From positions 51,566 through 115,565 of the forward strand of contig CAMJPC010000008.1 of assembly GCA_946407705.1 (NCBI GenBank): 64,000 nt of DNA, read 5' to 3'. The stretch comes from an uncultured Clostridia bacterium. Its GTDB lineage: Bacteria > Bacillota > Clostridia > Saccharofermentanales > Saccharofermentanaceae. Shown here in pieces: positions 1 through 9,348 of the stretch. The translations under genes and the position numbers were made by a program. The notes beneath the pieces are model-generated. The model was not told where the DNA came from. It worked only from the letters and a program-made list of their open reading frames with translations, and made no database searches. Every line of letters begins with the position of its first letter. The stretch's first letter is position 1.

Positions 1-1
1 C

Positions 2-1270
2 TTATTTAACGATCTTTCTCGCCTCAAGATAGAAACGCTTCTCAAATGCTTCGCCCATGGAGAATGTCTTTCTCGGGAACACTCCGTTCTTGTCGACCGT
101 TGCGAAGAACGTATCCTTTGAGATGGCGGGAAGGAGTATTCCGGTCGCATCACCTTTTGCGAGCGAACGTACAGAATCCTCTCCGTGAATGTAATCAACG
201 GTAAATGAGGGATTCTTTGAGAGCATCGCGTCGATGAAAAGCTGCAGGGAGCCTGCCGCAAGTGAGTGCGGAGGATTGGAAAGACTTACTGTTATGTCCT
301 TTTCGCCGGTAACGACGAAAGTCTGTCCTTCGCTGCAGTCTGTCCTAAATCCGTTATCCTTGAAAAATTCTTCTGCTTCCTTAAGGAACGTTTCACGGCT
401 CATTCCGAAAAAGACTCGGTGAATGGGCTCAAAATCAAGACCCTTGTCGTGAATGTTGACGACTTCTGCAAGAGCGAATCTTGCGGGATGGTCTGCTTTC
501 TCTTCTTCTGCAAGGCCCTTTCTGACATTCTCCCAGTGTGCCTTTGCGGATGCGAGGGAATGGTTGCCGTCGCCGACGAGGAAGAGAAGTCCCGTGGAAG
601 ACCTTGCCTTGATAGCCGTAAGTCCGTCAACGATGGACTTCGCGATGGGTGTTCCGTCTTCAATGAAGGTACCGGTGATGTGGCCGGAACCGAGCATGAG
701 ATCAGTATCGTAAACGGGCTTTATGCCCTCAGCTTTTGCCATGTCCAATGCCTTGCCGATGACGATGTCTTCGGGGTCGTCGATGAGCAGCATGATGTGA
801 GGAAGTTCAAGAGGCGAATTAGCGCGGATCCTGATCCTCGGAGGGATCCTGCTTATTACCGTTCCTTCCGTCGCACGGCAGATGTTGGTGTTGCCTTCTT
901 CGTAGCTGTAAGCTTCGAGATCGACGGCGATCATGAGACCCTTTCTTGAAGGGTGAAGGGAAGTTGAACGGTCGGTGAGGATGAATCCCGTGGGAAGCGG
1001 ATTCAAAACGCCGTCTTCAAGATATTTCGGCGCAGTTTCCGCAATGGATGCGAGTCTTGCCGTCTCACTATCGCTTCCGAGATAGACCTCGGGAAGGATA
1101 AGGTTGAGCGATGAAGGAGAACCTGCTGCCTCCTTCTCTGCGTCAGTCCAGTATGAAAGCTCTGAAGTATACTGGTCGCAGGCAATTACTGCCCACTTCT
1201 TAAGATCGATTCCTTCGCGCGGAAGAAGAATGTCGGGAGCCGCGCATCCCAGATCACGGAAAATGTTCAC
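2..1270 (-). CDS. DUF1015 family protein
   Basis: The 422-residue product opens with the D-I-L-L-P-R motif and contains GDGNHSLASAK near its middle, both typical of the DUF1015 family. Family members include SerK-type free-serine kinases and ParB-like nucleotide-handling proteins, so a cytoplasmic kinase role is possible but not shown here. The reading frame begins with GTG at 1270, preceded on the minus strand by an AGAGG ribosome binding site, and ends at bases 2-4, so the gene is complete. It is divergent from the WYL regulator. Length and start fit the family. The exact reaction is unknown. Confidence 0.85.
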   Translation of the reverse strand: MNIFRDLGCAAPDILLPREGIDLKKWAVIACDQYTSELSYWTDAEKEAAGSPSSLNLILPEVYLGSDSETARLASIAETAPKYLEDGVLNPLPTGFILTDRSTSLHPSRKGLMIAVDLEAYSYEEGNTNICRATEGTVISRIPPRIRIRANSPLELPHIMLLIDDPEDIVIGKALDMAKAEGIKPVYDTDLMLGSGHITGTFIEDGTPIAKSIVDGLTAIKARSSTGLLFLVGDGNHSLASAKAHWENVRKGLAEEEKADHPARFALAEVVNIHDKGLDFEPIHRVFFGMSRETFLKEAEEFFKDNGFRTDCSEGQTFVVTGEKDITVSLSNPPHSLAAGSLQLFIDAMLSKNPSFTVDYIHGEDSVRSLAKGDATGILLPAISKDTFFATVDKNGVFPRKTFSMGEAFEKRFYLEARKIVK

Positions 1271-1425
1271 TGATTTTAACCTCTTATTAAAAATAAAACG
1301 GCTCTATTCTATCACGGTTGGAACAGGATTTGTCAGAAAATTCAGGCATTTTTTCGTTCGGATTCATTCTTTTCGAGTACCGTTAATGGTACTATAAAAC
1401 CATTCACTGATCTTGGAGGTGCGGC

Positions 1426-2526
1426 ATGGCAAACAGCGAATTATCAAAGCTCAAGATACTGTTCATTTACGACTATTTCAGGCAGCATGTTAATGCTTTC
1501 GGCAAGGACAGCTCGGTGTCGGTAAACGACCTGATCGCATACCTTGAGAAAGAACTCGGATATGTTTTCGAGCGCAAGTCGATCTATGCCGACATCAGCA
1601 AGATCAACGAGTATGTCTCAAGGACAAGCGTGGTCAAAGGTTCGGACAGCTGGATCACCGTTGAAGGCAGGAGATACCGCAAAAACCAGATAAAGGACGA
1701 GATCACGATCGACGAGGCAAGACTCCTTGTGGATGCCATCAGCACGACGACGTTCGTCGATACCCAGCTGTGTGACAAGATAATCAAGATGTTCCCGAAT
1801 TACTTCAGCGGGAATTACCATAAAAGAGCGCTCTTTCCGCACGACGAAAAGATAAGCAGACGAAGCATTTCGTACCTAAACAACATCCGTACCGGAATAG
1901 AGAGCAAACAGGCTCTGAACTTCGATTACGGATACATCCTCGGCAGCGAACTTACCGAGAAGAGTCCGAAAACGGTATCTCCGATGGCTTTGGACTGGGA
2001 TAACAACTGCTACTATCTGATTGCCGTTGATAACGCTGAGGCAAAGGATCTGGAAAGGGACCAGACACTCTCGGCGGCTTTGAGACGCTACAGACTGGAC
2101 CGCATGGTAAACGTCAACGTCGATTACGACGGAAAGATCCCTTATATCGATTACAAGAGCGAAAAGCTCAGGGAGCAGGAACTCAGGACCTTCATCGAAA
2201 AGTCGCTCTCCGCATATTCGGGCAAGAGGATGATAGTCTTCGGATTGAAGATAACCGGCGAAAACCGCAAGGATGTCCTCAAAGCCTATTCCGCCTTTGC
2301 TTCCAAGGTCAAGGACAGCATACAGATCAAGGACGACACAAAGCTTGATAAAGGCGTTCTGGAGATCATCGTAAGGACGGTTTTTGCACCTACGCTCTAT
2401 ACGGATCTTTTCGAGCTTTCGACCTTTAGTGGCGTCGAGATCGAGATCGACAACGATGAAGTATGCCGCGATTACGCAGAGTACATTAAGAAAGCAGCCC
2501 GTGCCGCAAATCTTAAGAAGCTCTGA
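1426..2526 (+). CDS. WYL domain transcriptional regulator
   Basis: A 366-residue protein with an N-terminal winged-helix region (about residues 5-75) and a WYL-type region around residues 140-230. The WYL core shows the usual pattern of a mixed-charge stretch with PLALDWDNNCYYLIAV-like residues (here MALDWDNNCYYLIA). WYL proteins bind nucleic acid or nucleotide ligands and act as repressors or activators. The ATG follows a good GGAGGTG site at about 1414. It is followed after 63 bases by alaS but probably forms its own unit, since alaS has its own ribosome binding site and leader. The regulated genes are unknown. Confidence 0.8.
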   Translation: MANSELSKLKILFIYDYFRQHVNAFGKDSSVSVNDLIAYLEKELGYVFERKSIYADISKINEYVSRTSVVKGSDSWITVEGRRYRKNQIKDEITIDEARLLVDAISTTTFVDTQLCDKIIKMFPNYFSGNYHKRALFPHDEKISRRSISYLNNIRTGIESKQALNFDYGYILGSELTEKSPKTVSPMALDWDNNCYYLIAVDNAEAKDLERDQTLSAALRRYRLDRMVNVNVDYDGKIPYIDYKSEKLREQELRTFIEKSLSAYSGKRMIVFGLKITGENRKDVLKAYSAFASKVKDSIQIKDDTKLDKGVLEIIVRTVFAPTLYTDLFELSTFSGVEIEIDNDEVCRDYAEYIKKAARAANLKKL

Positions 2527-2589
2527 TTGCAAACGGAAATTAAACGATTTATAATTTCTAAGTTTTATTTTTATTTAGGAGTATCACCG

Positions 2590-5277
2590 ATGAGACAGTT
2601 CACTTCAAAAGAGCTCAGAAAGACCTGGAAAGAATTCTACATTCAGAGAGGCCACGTTGACGTAGGTGCCGTATCTTTGGTATCTGACGGTTCAACGGGA
2701 GTTTTGTTCAATGTTGCCGGAATGCAGCCTTTGATGCCTTACCTCCTTGGAGAGAAGCACCCGTTGGGAACAAGGCTTTGCAACGTACAGGGTTGTGTCC
2801 GTACGAACGACATCGATTCAGTAGGCGACAGGAGCCACGTCACGTTCTTTGAGATGATGGGAAGCTGGAGCCTTGGTGACTACTTCAAGGAAGAAAGATG
2901 CAAATGGAGCTATGAACTCCTTACCGACGTGTTCGGTTTTGACAGGGATCACCTCGCTTCTACCGTTTTCGCAGGTGACGAGAATGCACCCAGGGATGAG
3001 GAAGGCGCAAAGTTCAGGATCGCTTCCGGATTCAAGCCCGAGAACATCTACTATCTCGGCGCTGACGACAACTGGTGGGGTCTTGAGTACGGTCCCTGCG
3101 GCCCGGACAGCGAGATGTTCTATATCGCAGACGTTCCTGACTGCGGCCCTGACTGCGGTCCCGGATGCTCCTGCGGCAAGTACACCGAGATCGGCAACGA
3201 CGTTTTCATGCAGTATGAGAAGCACCAGGACGGACATCTCACACCGCTCAAGCAGAAGAACGTAGATACAGGCTGGGGCCTCGAGAGGATCCTTGCGTTC
3301 CTTAACGGCTCAAAGGATGTCTATAAGACAGACCTTTTCACTGATGCCATCGCATACATTGAGAAGGCTTCCGGAGTTAAGTACGATTCCGATGAGAAGC
3401 TTACAAGGTCCATGAGAGTCCTTGCAGACCATATCCGTACAAGCGTCATGCTTATCGGCGACGCAGCTAAGCTCGTTCCTTCAAATGCAGGCGCAGGCTA
3501 TGTCTTGAGACGTCTCATCAGACGTGCGGTAAGACACGCAAGAACACTCGGAATGTCAACCGAGAATATCCTTGATCTTGCAAAGATCTACATCGACAGC
3601 GTTTATGATGACAGCTACCCGCTTCTTGCAAAGAACCGTGATTTCATCTTGAACGAGCTCGACAAGGAGATTGCAAGATTCGAGAGCACTCTCGAGAACG
3701 GCATCAAGGAATTCAAGAAGATCCTTGACGATAAGAAGGCTGCAGGCTCTTCCGAGATCGATGGTGATTCCGCATTCTATCTCTACGATACATTCGGATT
3801 CCCCATCGAGCTTACCGTCGAGATGGCTTCTGAAGAAGGCCTCAAGGTCGACGAGGAAGGCTTCAAGACAGCAATGGAGAAGCAGAAGGAGACCGCCAGA
3901 GCCGCAACGAAGTCCAAGGACGATCTTGCCCTCGCAGTTAATACCATTCCCGATGAAGTCGCAAAGGATCCTAACGCAACAGAATACGACGGTTACGATA
4001 ACCTCAAGTGCGATGCAAAGGTCATCTACATCCTTAAGGCTGATGAAGACGGTAACCTCAAGAAGGTTGACAGCGCTTCCGCAGGCGATGACATCATCGT
4101 CATAACCGACAAGACAGTTCTTTACGCTACGATGGGCGGTCAGATCCACGATGAAGGTAAGATCTTCACATCTGATTTTGAAGCTGACGTCATTTCCGTT
4201 GATAAGGATGCCGCAGGTAAGTATCTCCATACTCTCAAGGCAGTTAAGGGCACACTTGCAAGCGGTTCAACAGTAACCATCGAAGTCGACAAGAAGACAA
4301 GACTTTCGATCGCAAGAAACCACACGGCTACACACATCCTGCTCTCAAGCCTCCAGAAGGTATTGGGACCTCAGGTCGAGCAGGCAGGTTCTTATGTCGG
4401 TTCTGACCGTCTCAGATTCGACTTCAACCACCATCAGGCAATGACGGCCGAAGAGATCGCCAAGGTTGAGGAAATGGTCAACGATGTTGTCCTTCAGGCA
4501 CTTCCTGTTGAGACAAAGGTCCTTAACATTGAAGATGCAAAGAAGCTTGGCGCAACAGCCATCTTCGGCGAGAAGTACGGCGAAGTCGTAAGAGTCGTAG
4601 CTGTCGGTGATTTCGCAAATCCTTTCGATCTTGAGTTCTGCGGCGGTACGCACCTTTCCAACAGTTCTCAGATCGGCCAGTTCAGGATCGTTTCCGAAGC
4701 AGGTATCGCGGCAGGCATCAGAAGGATCGAAGCCGTTACCGGTGCAAGATGCTACGAGATGAACAAAGAGGACAGGGTTCTTATCAATGAGACTGCTGCT
4801 GCCCTCAAGACTCCCAAGGATAAGATCGTTGAGAGGATCGGATCACTTCATGCCGAGGTTAAGTCACTCGAGAAGGAGATCGCCGAGATCCAGAAGGCAA
4901 AGGCAGGTTCATTTGCCGATGACGCAGTCAAGTCTGCAAAGGAATTCGGTTCAGTAAAGGCTGTTGTCGCTTCATGCGATGCGGCTGACGCTGCTGCTCT
5001 CAGAGATACTGCAGACAAGATCCGCGATCAGCTGGAAAACGGTGTTGTTTTCCTTGCTGCAGAAGGCGACGGCAAGCTCCTCTTCACGGCCATGGCTACA
5101 AAGTCTGCCGTTGACGCAGGAATCCACTGCGGAAACATCATCAAGGAAGCTGCAAAGGTCGCAGGCGGTGGCGGCGGCGGACGTCCCGACATGGCTCAGG
5201 CCGGCGGCAAGGACGTAAGCAAGCTCTCTGACGCTCTCGCAAAGGCTGAAGAGATCATCGCATCCCAGATCAAATAA
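2590..5277 (+). CDS. alaS: Alanyl-tRNA synthetase
   Basis: Charges tRNA-Ala with alanine in the cytoplasm. The 895-residue protein has the class II catalytic core at the N-terminus (FTSKELRKTW start, GPCGPDSE motif), an editing domain with HTATH (zinc ligands) and CGGTHLSNS, and a C-Ala/DHHA1 region ending in a glycine-rich VAGGGGGGRPDMAQAGG segment. ATG at 2590 is chosen over the in-frame TTG at 2527 because AGGAG lies 8 bases upstream and the sequence starts at the conserved family N-terminus. A cysteine-rich insert (CGPDCGPGCSC) follows the GPCGPDSE motif. It heads a run with the HIT and trmB genes. Confidence 0.97.
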   Translation: MRQFTSKELRKTWKEFYIQRGHVDVGAVSLVSDGSTGVLFNVAGMQPLMPYLLGEKHPLGTRLCNVQGCVRTNDIDSVGDRSHVTFFEMMGSWSLGDYFKEERCKWSYELLTDVFGFDRDHLASTVFAGDENAPRDEEGAKFRIASGFKPENIYYLGADDNWWGLEYGPCGPDSEMFYIADVPDCGPDCGPGCSCGKYTEIGNDVFMQYEKHQDGHLTPLKQKNVDTGWGLERILAFLNGSKDVYKTDLFTDAIAYIEKASGVKYDSDEKLTRSMRVLADHIRTSVMLIGDAAKLVPSNAGAGYVLRRLIRRAVRHARTLGMSTENILDLAKIYIDSVYDDSYPLLAKNRDFILNELDKEIARFESTLENGIKEFKKILDDKKAAGSSEIDGDSAFYLYDTFGFPIELTVEMASEEGLKVDEEGFKTAMEKQKETARAATKSKDDLALAVNTIPDEVAKDPNATEYDGYDNLKCDAKVIYILKADEDGNLKKVDSASAGDDIIVITDKTVLYATMGGQIHDEGKIFTSDFEADVISVDKDAAGKYLHTLKAVKGTLASGSTVTIEVDKKTRLSIARNHTATHILLSSLQKVLGPQVEQAGSYVGSDRLRFDFNHHQAMTAEEIAKVEEMVNDVVLQALPVETKVLNIEDAKKLGATAIFGEKYGEVVRVVAVGDFANPFDLEFCGGTHLSNSSQIGQFRIVSEAGIAAGIRRIEAVTGARCYEMNKEDRVLINETAAALKTPKDKIVERIGSLHAEVKSLEKEIAEIQKAKAGSFADDAVKSAKEFGSVKAVVASCDAADAAALRDTADKIRDQLENGVVFLAAEGDGKLLFTAMATKSAVDAGIHCGNIIKEAAKVAGGGGGGRPDMAQAGGKDVSKLSDALAKAEEIIASQIK

Positions 5278-5288
5278 GAGGTGTTCAT

Positions 5289-5630
5289 ATGTGCTTATTC
5301 TGTGACATAGTCGAAGGAAAGATCCCTTCAACAAAGGTTTACGAGAACGATAAGGTACTCTGCTTCAACGACATCAATCCTGCCGCTCCGGTACACGTAT
5401 TGGTCGTTCCCAAGAAGCATTTTGACGATATCCGTGACATGGCTTCCTCTGCTGAGGGAAAGGAATATCTCGGATATGTCGCAGAGGCGATCGATGAGGT
5501 CGCAAAGATCAAGGATCTCGGCACCGGCTTCCGCGTCATCAACAATTGCGGAGCTGACGGCGGCCAGACTGTAATGCACGCGCATTTCCACGTCATCGGC
5601 GGCGTTAAGCTGAACGAGAAGATACTCTGA
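5289..5630 (+). CDS. HIT family protein (HinT-like)
   Basis: A 113-residue histidine-triad protein: it starts CLFCDIVEGKIPSTKVYEN and ends with the triad HAHFHVIGG. HinT-type enzymes hydrolyse purine nucleoside phosphoramidates and adenylated lysine; they are soluble dimers. It sits 11 bases after alaS with a GAGGTG ribosome binding site, an arrangement that makes sense if it removes aminoacyl-adenylates, though that is inference. Length is normal for the family. Confidence 0.93.
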   Translation: MCLFCDIVEGKIPSTKVYENDKVLCFNDINPAAPVHVLVVPKKHFDDIRDMASSAEGKEYLGYVAEAIDEVAKIKDLGTGFRVINNCGADGGQTVMHAHFHVIGGVKLNEKIL

Positions 5631-5651
5631 TAACTTAGGAGAAACATAACT

Positions 5652-6302
5652 ATGGGCAGGATGCGGGCGAAGCGCAACATCCCTATACGTATGGAAAGAT
5701 GCCACGAGCGTTGGTTCGACGATCCGATGCTCAATAAGGGCCATTGGCACGAGGCTTGCGGCTTCGCTTCCGATGTTCCAATGTGGCTTGAGATAGGCTG
5801 CGGCAAGGGCAAGTTCTGCACCGAGATGGCTTTGGAAAATCCCGGCGTTCTTTACATTGCCATGGAGAAGGAGCCTTCCGTAATACTCGCAGCCATCGAA
5901 AAGGCTCACGCCCTGGAAATTCCCAATCTTTTCTTCATCAAGGGTGACGCCAATCTCATCGAAAACTACTTCGACAAGGATGAGGTAGACCACATCTTCA
6001 TCAATTTCTGCGATCCCTGGACCAGACAGAACAAACCCAAGAGAAGGCTTACTTACAGGGCTTTCCTGGATAAGTATAAGGGCTTTCTCAAGACCGGAGC
6101 TTCAATCTCTTTCAAGACCGACAACGACGATCTTTTCGATTTCTCGCTGAAAGAATTTGAAGAGAGCGGATTTGAGCTTTCCGGACTTACTAGGGACCTT
6201 CATAACAGCGAGTACGATAAGGACAATATCCGTACCGAATTCGAGCAGCATTTCGCGGATCAGGGCATCAACATCAAGAAAGTTATAGCAAAGCTTAAAT
6301 AA
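5652..6302 (+). CDS. trmB: tRNA (guanine-N7-)-methyltransferase
   Basis: Methylates G46 of the tRNA variable loop with S-adenosylmethionine. The 216-residue protein has the SAM-binding LEIGCGKGKF motif (about residues 43-52), the acidic EKEP residue pair after strand 2, NFCDPWTRQ with the conserved DPW, and the C-terminal TEFE motif. ATG at 5652 follows TTAGGAGAAA. It is 21 bases after the HIT gene, so alaS, HIT and trmB are probably co-transcribed, a translation-related group. Confidence 0.95.
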   Translation: MGRMRAKRNIPIRMERCHERWFDDPMLNKGHWHEACGFASDVPMWLEIGCGKGKFCTEMALENPGVLYIAMEKEPSVILAAIEKAHALEIPNLFFIKGDANLIENYFDKDEVDHIFINFCDPWTRQNKPKRRLTYRAFLDKYKGFLKTGASISFKTDNDDLFDFSLKEFEESGFELSGLTRDLHNSEYDKDNIRTEFEQHFADQGINIKKVIAKLK

Positions 6303-6310
6303 CGTCCTGA

Positions 6311-6363
6311 TTGACAACGTCTCAAAAAGGTGTAAAATTACACTAACAGTACATTGTTACACC
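6311..6363 (+). promoter_or_regulatory. Promoter with GTGTAA inverted repeats
   Basis: TTGACA (6311-6316) and TAAAAT (6333-6338) are 16 bases apart. The -10 box lies inside an inverted repeat, GTGTAA-AA-TTACAC (6330-6343), and a further TTACAC half-site follows at 6358-6363. This looks like a repressed promoter for the membrane-protein/HTH gene pair downstream. The HTH protein encoded at 6914 is an obvious candidate regulator, by inference. Confidence 0.55.
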
Positions 6364-6382
6364 TTTGCTGGAGGACATGCAT

Positions 6383-6889
6383 ATGAGACGTTTTTACAAA
6401 GCTCCTTATAATCATGACGGTTCCAAGAAGGTCTTTAACATGGGATTTCATCCCACCTTCTTTTATCTTTTCCCGACGCTCTGGCTTATATCACTGCCGT
6501 TCAATTTCGTGATCGACAGTGCCGTCCTGCTCATCGGATTCAAGATCTTCGGCAAGGAAAAGGTATGGCACAACTGGAGGAGATCGATCCTCCTGAGCTG
6601 GATATTCGGATATCTGTCGGATATCACTGCGACGATACTGATGCTGTGTTTTGAATTGGCTGCAGGCAGAATGTTTGATACAAGTGTCATGTCGAATCCC
6701 TTCGGTCACCCCGCAAAGTTCTTATGCACGCTGTTTGCCGTGCTCGTTGCAGGCGTGCTGATCTATGTTTTCAATGCCAAGGTTGCACTCAGGAAGACTG
6801 AGCTTGATGAAAAGAACAAAAAGAAGGTTGCGCTCCTCATGGCTATCGTGACGATGCCGTTCCCGTTCTTTATGCCTGTAGTGTTCTGA
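6383..6889 (+). CDS. Small multi-pass membrane protein, unknown function
   Basis: 168 residues with about four hydrophobic segments (roughly residues 24-48, 65-90, 104-123 and 144-165). I recognise no family with certainty. ATG at 6383 is chosen because GGAGGA (6370-6375) is 7 bases upstream; upstream in-frame starts overlap that site. The gene is followed after 24 bases by an HTH gene, and the two share the GTGTAA-repeat promoter, so they likely form a two-gene unit in which the HTH protein could control membrane protein production. Confidence 0.7.
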   Translation: MRRFYKAPYNHDGSKKVFNMGFHPTFFYLFPTLWLISLPFNFVIDSAVLLIGFKIFGKEKVWHNWRRSILLSWIFGYLSDITATILMLCFELAAGRMFDTSVMSNPFGHPAKFLCTLFAVLVAGVLIYVFNAKVALRKTELDEKNKKKVALLMAIVTMPFPFFMPVVF

Positions 6890-6913
6890 TATATTGTTTT
6901 GGAGGGGATCTTT

Positions 6914-7378
6914 ATGGAAAGAGCGGAGTTTATTTCGATCATGAACAGCAAGATCAAGCTCATAAGGACTGAGTTTGACCTTACCCAGGAGAAGATGGCC
7001 GATGCCGTCGGAATATCAAAGAAGACGCTCGTTGAGATAGAGAAGGGGAGAAATTCGCTCTCCTGGTCCGCAGCGGTTGCCGCCGCGGTCATTTTCGCCG
7101 ACAGTTCGATACTTGCCGACGCATTTGGAGGCGAGACATCGGATCTTGTTAAGGTCATCGCGTTAAACGGGCTGGACGCCAAGCTTCCCGACAAGACCAT
7201 GGGGGGACGCATCTGGTGGCAGGACATAAAGGAGTCCAAGGGTTACAGGATCCAGCAGAACATCATTTCCCGCCACTACCGGATACTTGATGCCGAGGAC
7301 CGCAGGTTCTTTTCGACATTTGACCAGAAAGAGGTCGAGGAGAAGCTTAAGGAACTTACTGCGGGCAGCAAAAAGTGA
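6914..7378 (+). CDS. HTH (Xre-like) transcriptional regulator
   Basis: About 154 residues. The N-terminal half is a helix-turn-helix of the Cro/C1 kind: KIKLIRTEFDLTQEKMADAV followed by GISKKTLVEIEKGR. The C-terminal half (about 75-150) has no motif I recognise. ATG at 6914 has GGAGGGG upstream; the TTG at 6899 is part of that site. It lies directly behind a small membrane protein gene, and the promoter of the pair carries GTGTAA inverted repeats that this protein might bind. That link is inferred. Confidence 0.78.
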   Translation: MERAEFISIMNSKIKLIRTEFDLTQEKMADAVGISKKTLVEIEKGRNSLSWSAAVAAAVIFADSSILADAFGGETSDLVKVIALNGLDAKLPDKTMGGRIWWQDIKESKGYRIQQNIISRHYRILDAEDRRFFSTFDQKEVEEKLKELTAGSKK

Positions 7379-7430
7379 AATAAAAATCGTTTTGGCTTTC
7401 AGGGCGAAAATCGACCAAAATTCCTCTTAA

Positions 7431-7552
7431 TTTACAATCTTGTGACAAAAAACATATAGAAAATGCCTACTTGATGGAGTAGAATTTTGACGGTGCATTT
7501 TTAGCACAATAAGTTAATTAATCCCGCAAGGGAATTTAGGAGGAAATTCAAT
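7431..7552 (+). promoter_or_regulatory. Promoter and leader of the GAPDH gene
   Basis: TTTACA (7431-7436) and TATAGA (7455-7460), 18 bases apart, are a plausible promoter. The leader of about 85 nt contains a small hairpin (GTGC/GCAC, 7493-7507) and a second short stem CCCGCAAGGG, and ends in TTTAGGAGGAAA as the ribosome binding site. An alternative -35 (TTGACG at 7487) lacks a good -10. No known riboswitch is recognisable. Confidence 0.4.
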
Positions 7553-8587
7553 ATGGCAGTAAAAGTTGCGATTAACGGTTTCGGTCGTATCGGACGTCTC
7601 GCTTTCAGACAGATGTTCGGCGCTGAGGGTTATGAAGTAGTTGCTATCAACGACCTCACAAAGCCTTCCATGCTCGCTCACCTTCTCAAGTATGACACCG
7701 CTCAGGGCGGATACGCTGGTGTTTTCGGCGAGAACAAGCACACAGTTACTTCTGACGACGAAGCTAACACAATCACAGTAGATGGCAAGACCCTTAAGAT
7801 CTACAAGGAATCTGACGCTAACAATTGCCCTTGGGGTGAGCTCGGTGTAGACGTAGTTCTCGAGTGCACAGGTTTCTATACATCCAAGGAGAAGTCTCAG
7901 GCTCACATCAACGCCGGCGCTAAGAAGGTTGTTATCTCTGCACCTGCAGGCAACGATCTCCCTACAATCGTTTACAACGTTAACCACACAACACTTACAA
8001 AGGATGACAAGATCATCTCTGCTGCTTCTTGCACAACAAACTGCCTTGCTCCTATGACAAAGGCTCTCAATGACTATGCTAAGATCCAGAGCGGTATCAT
8101 GACAACAGTTCACGCTTACACAGGCGACCAGATGATCCTCGACGGTCCTCAGAGAAAGGGTGACCTCCAGAGAGCAAGAGCTGGTGCTGCTAACATCGTA
8201 CCTAACTCCACAGGCGCTGCAAAGGCTATCGGCCTTGTTATCCCTGAGCTCAACGGCAAGCTCATCGGCGCTGCTCAGAGAGTTCCTACATTCACAGGTT
8301 CTACAACAATCCTTCACGCTGTTGTTAAGGGTGAAGCTACAGTTGACGGCATCAACGCTGCAATGAAGGCTGCTACAAACGAGTCTTTCGGCTACACAGA
8401 AGAGAAGCTCGTTTCTTCTGACATCGTAGGCATGAAGTTCGGTTCACTCTTCGATGCTAACCAGACAATGGTTTCCAAGATGGATGACGGTAACTCCCTC
8501 GTTCAGGTTGTTTCCTGGTATGACAACGAGAACTCTTACACATCTCAGATGGTTCGTACGATCAAGTACTTCGCTGAGCTTGGCTAA
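7553..8587 (+). CDS. gap: Glyceraldehyde-3-phosphate dehydrogenase, type I
   Basis: Glycolytic enzyme that oxidises and phosphorylates glyceraldehyde-3-phosphate with NAD. The 344-residue protein starts with the Rossmann motif [13 protein letters not shown], has the catalytic [10 protein letters not shown], and ends [20 protein letters not shown]. Codon use is strongly biased (GCT, ACA, AAG, CTC repeated), the mark of a highly expressed gene and different from its neighbours. It stands alone between a promoter leader and a strong terminator. Confidence 0.98.
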   Translation: MAVKVAINGFGRIGRLAFRQMFGAEGYEVVAINDLTKPSMLAHLLKYDTAQGGYAGVFGENKHTVTSDDEANTITVDGKTLKIYKESDANNCPWGELGVDVVLECTGFYTSKEKSQAHINAGAKKVVISAPAGNDLPTIVYNVNHTTLTKDDKIISAASCTTNCLAPMTKALNDYAKIQSGIMTTVHAYTGDQMILDGPQRKGDLQRARAGAANIVPNSTGAAKAIGLVIPELNGKLIGAAQRVPTFTGSTTILHAVVKGEATVDGINAAMKAATNESFGYTEEKLVSSDIVGMKFGSLFDANQTMVSKMDDGNSLVQVVSWYDNENSYTSQMVRTIKYFAELG

Positions 8588-8619
8588 TTTAACAGCTTAG
8601 AGTTTTAGTAAACCAATTA

Positions 8620-8650
8620 CGCCCCGGTTCTTATGAGCCGGGGCGTTTTT
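8620..8650 (+). terminator. Rho-independent terminator after gap
   Basis: An 11-bp GC-rich stem, CGCCCCGGTTC (8620-8630) with GAGCCGGGGCG (8635-8645) and one G-T pair, has a 4-base loop and is followed by TTTTT. Confidence 0.9.
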
Positions 8651-8680
8651 CATTCATTTAACAGGCATTGGTGATCATTG

Positions 8681-9232
8681 TTAAAGCAGATCTGAACGGA
8701 AGCCTTCTTTCAGACAAGATATGAGTGTTGAAGACGGAATAACCATTCCGTCTTCTAACCATTTGATAAGCATTGAATTCATACCGCCTAAGCTATATGC
8801 AAGAAGATAAGGTAGCTGTGCTTTGTACTGTTCCGAGAGTTCTGAAGACCGTATTGTTCTGAACACCTCAAATGATCTGGCGTAGGATTCTTCGAAAAGC
8901 TGCGGAAGAAGATTACTGCCCTTTATCAGATTCAGTGTCGCTGCATTCTTTTCCCAAAAGTCGAAAAAGCACTGTACCAGATCCCAGTAACGATGTATGC
9001 CGCTTTTGATTATTGAGGATAAGCATTCCTGATACAGTGAATAGAACAGGTGCTTCAAGACTTCATCTCTATCGCGGAAATGACGGTAGAACGTCTTTCT
9101 TGATATCTGGGCTTCCTGCGTGATCTGAGTCACCGTGATCTCTTTATAATCATAGATATTCATTACCTTGAGCATAGCTTCGGCTATTCTCTTTTTTGAC
9201 TGTTCGGCAATAAGCCCGTTCGTTTTGTTCAT
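8681..9232 (-). CDS. TetR family transcriptional regulator
   Basis: 183 residues with a TetR N-terminal domain: KKRIAEAMLKVMNIYDYKEI followed by TVTQITQEAQISRKTFYRHF, ending the HTH at about residue 55. The C-terminal ligand domain (about 75-180) resembles the TetR_C_33 kind seen in Firmicutes. It is divergent from a flavodoxin/ferredoxin gene, with two palindromes between the starts, so it very likely represses both. The inducer is unknown. Confidence 0.88.
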   Translation of the reverse strand: MNKTNGLIAEQSKKRIAEAMLKVMNIYDYKEITVTQITQEAQISRKTFYRHFRDRDEVLKHLFYSLYQECLSSIIKSGIHRYWDLVQCFFDFWEKNAATLNLIKGSNLLPQLFEESYARSFEVFRTIRSSELSEQYKAQLPYLLAYSLGGMNSMLIKWLEDGMVIPSSTLISCLKEGFRSDLL

Positions 9233-9249
9233 GGGTAACAGATCTCCTG

Positions 9250-9335
9250 AATGTGTGACACATTAGCTTTTTTGCTTGATGTTGTTAACAATGCAATTCT
9301 ATAATACTCCCATAGAGGTTACAAGTGTTACCTCT
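9250..9335 (+). promoter_or_regulatory. Divergent control region: promoter and TetR operator candidates
   Basis: A near-perfect palindrome of 22 bases at 9314-9335 (AGAGGT-N-ACA-N2-TGT-N-ACCTCT) sits just after TATAAT (9300-9305), which pairs with TTGATG (9276-9281) at 18 bases. A second palindrome, AATGTGT-G-ACACATT (9250-9264), lies in front of the tetR start, and TTGTTAACAA (9282-9291) lies in the spacer. The ACA/TGT core is shared, consistent with one TetR-type regulator binding both sides. Confidence 0.6.
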
Positions 9336-9348
9336 AGAGGAGGAAATA

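Noticed and set aside
266..949. A 227-codon plus-strand frame opposite the DUF1015 gene
   Set aside because: It is the antisense shadow of a well-supported gene and has no recognisable domain or ribosome binding site.
7514..8317. A long minus-strand frame opposite gap
   Set aside because: It results from the strong codon bias of gap and has Cys/Ser/Val-rich composition unlike a real protein.
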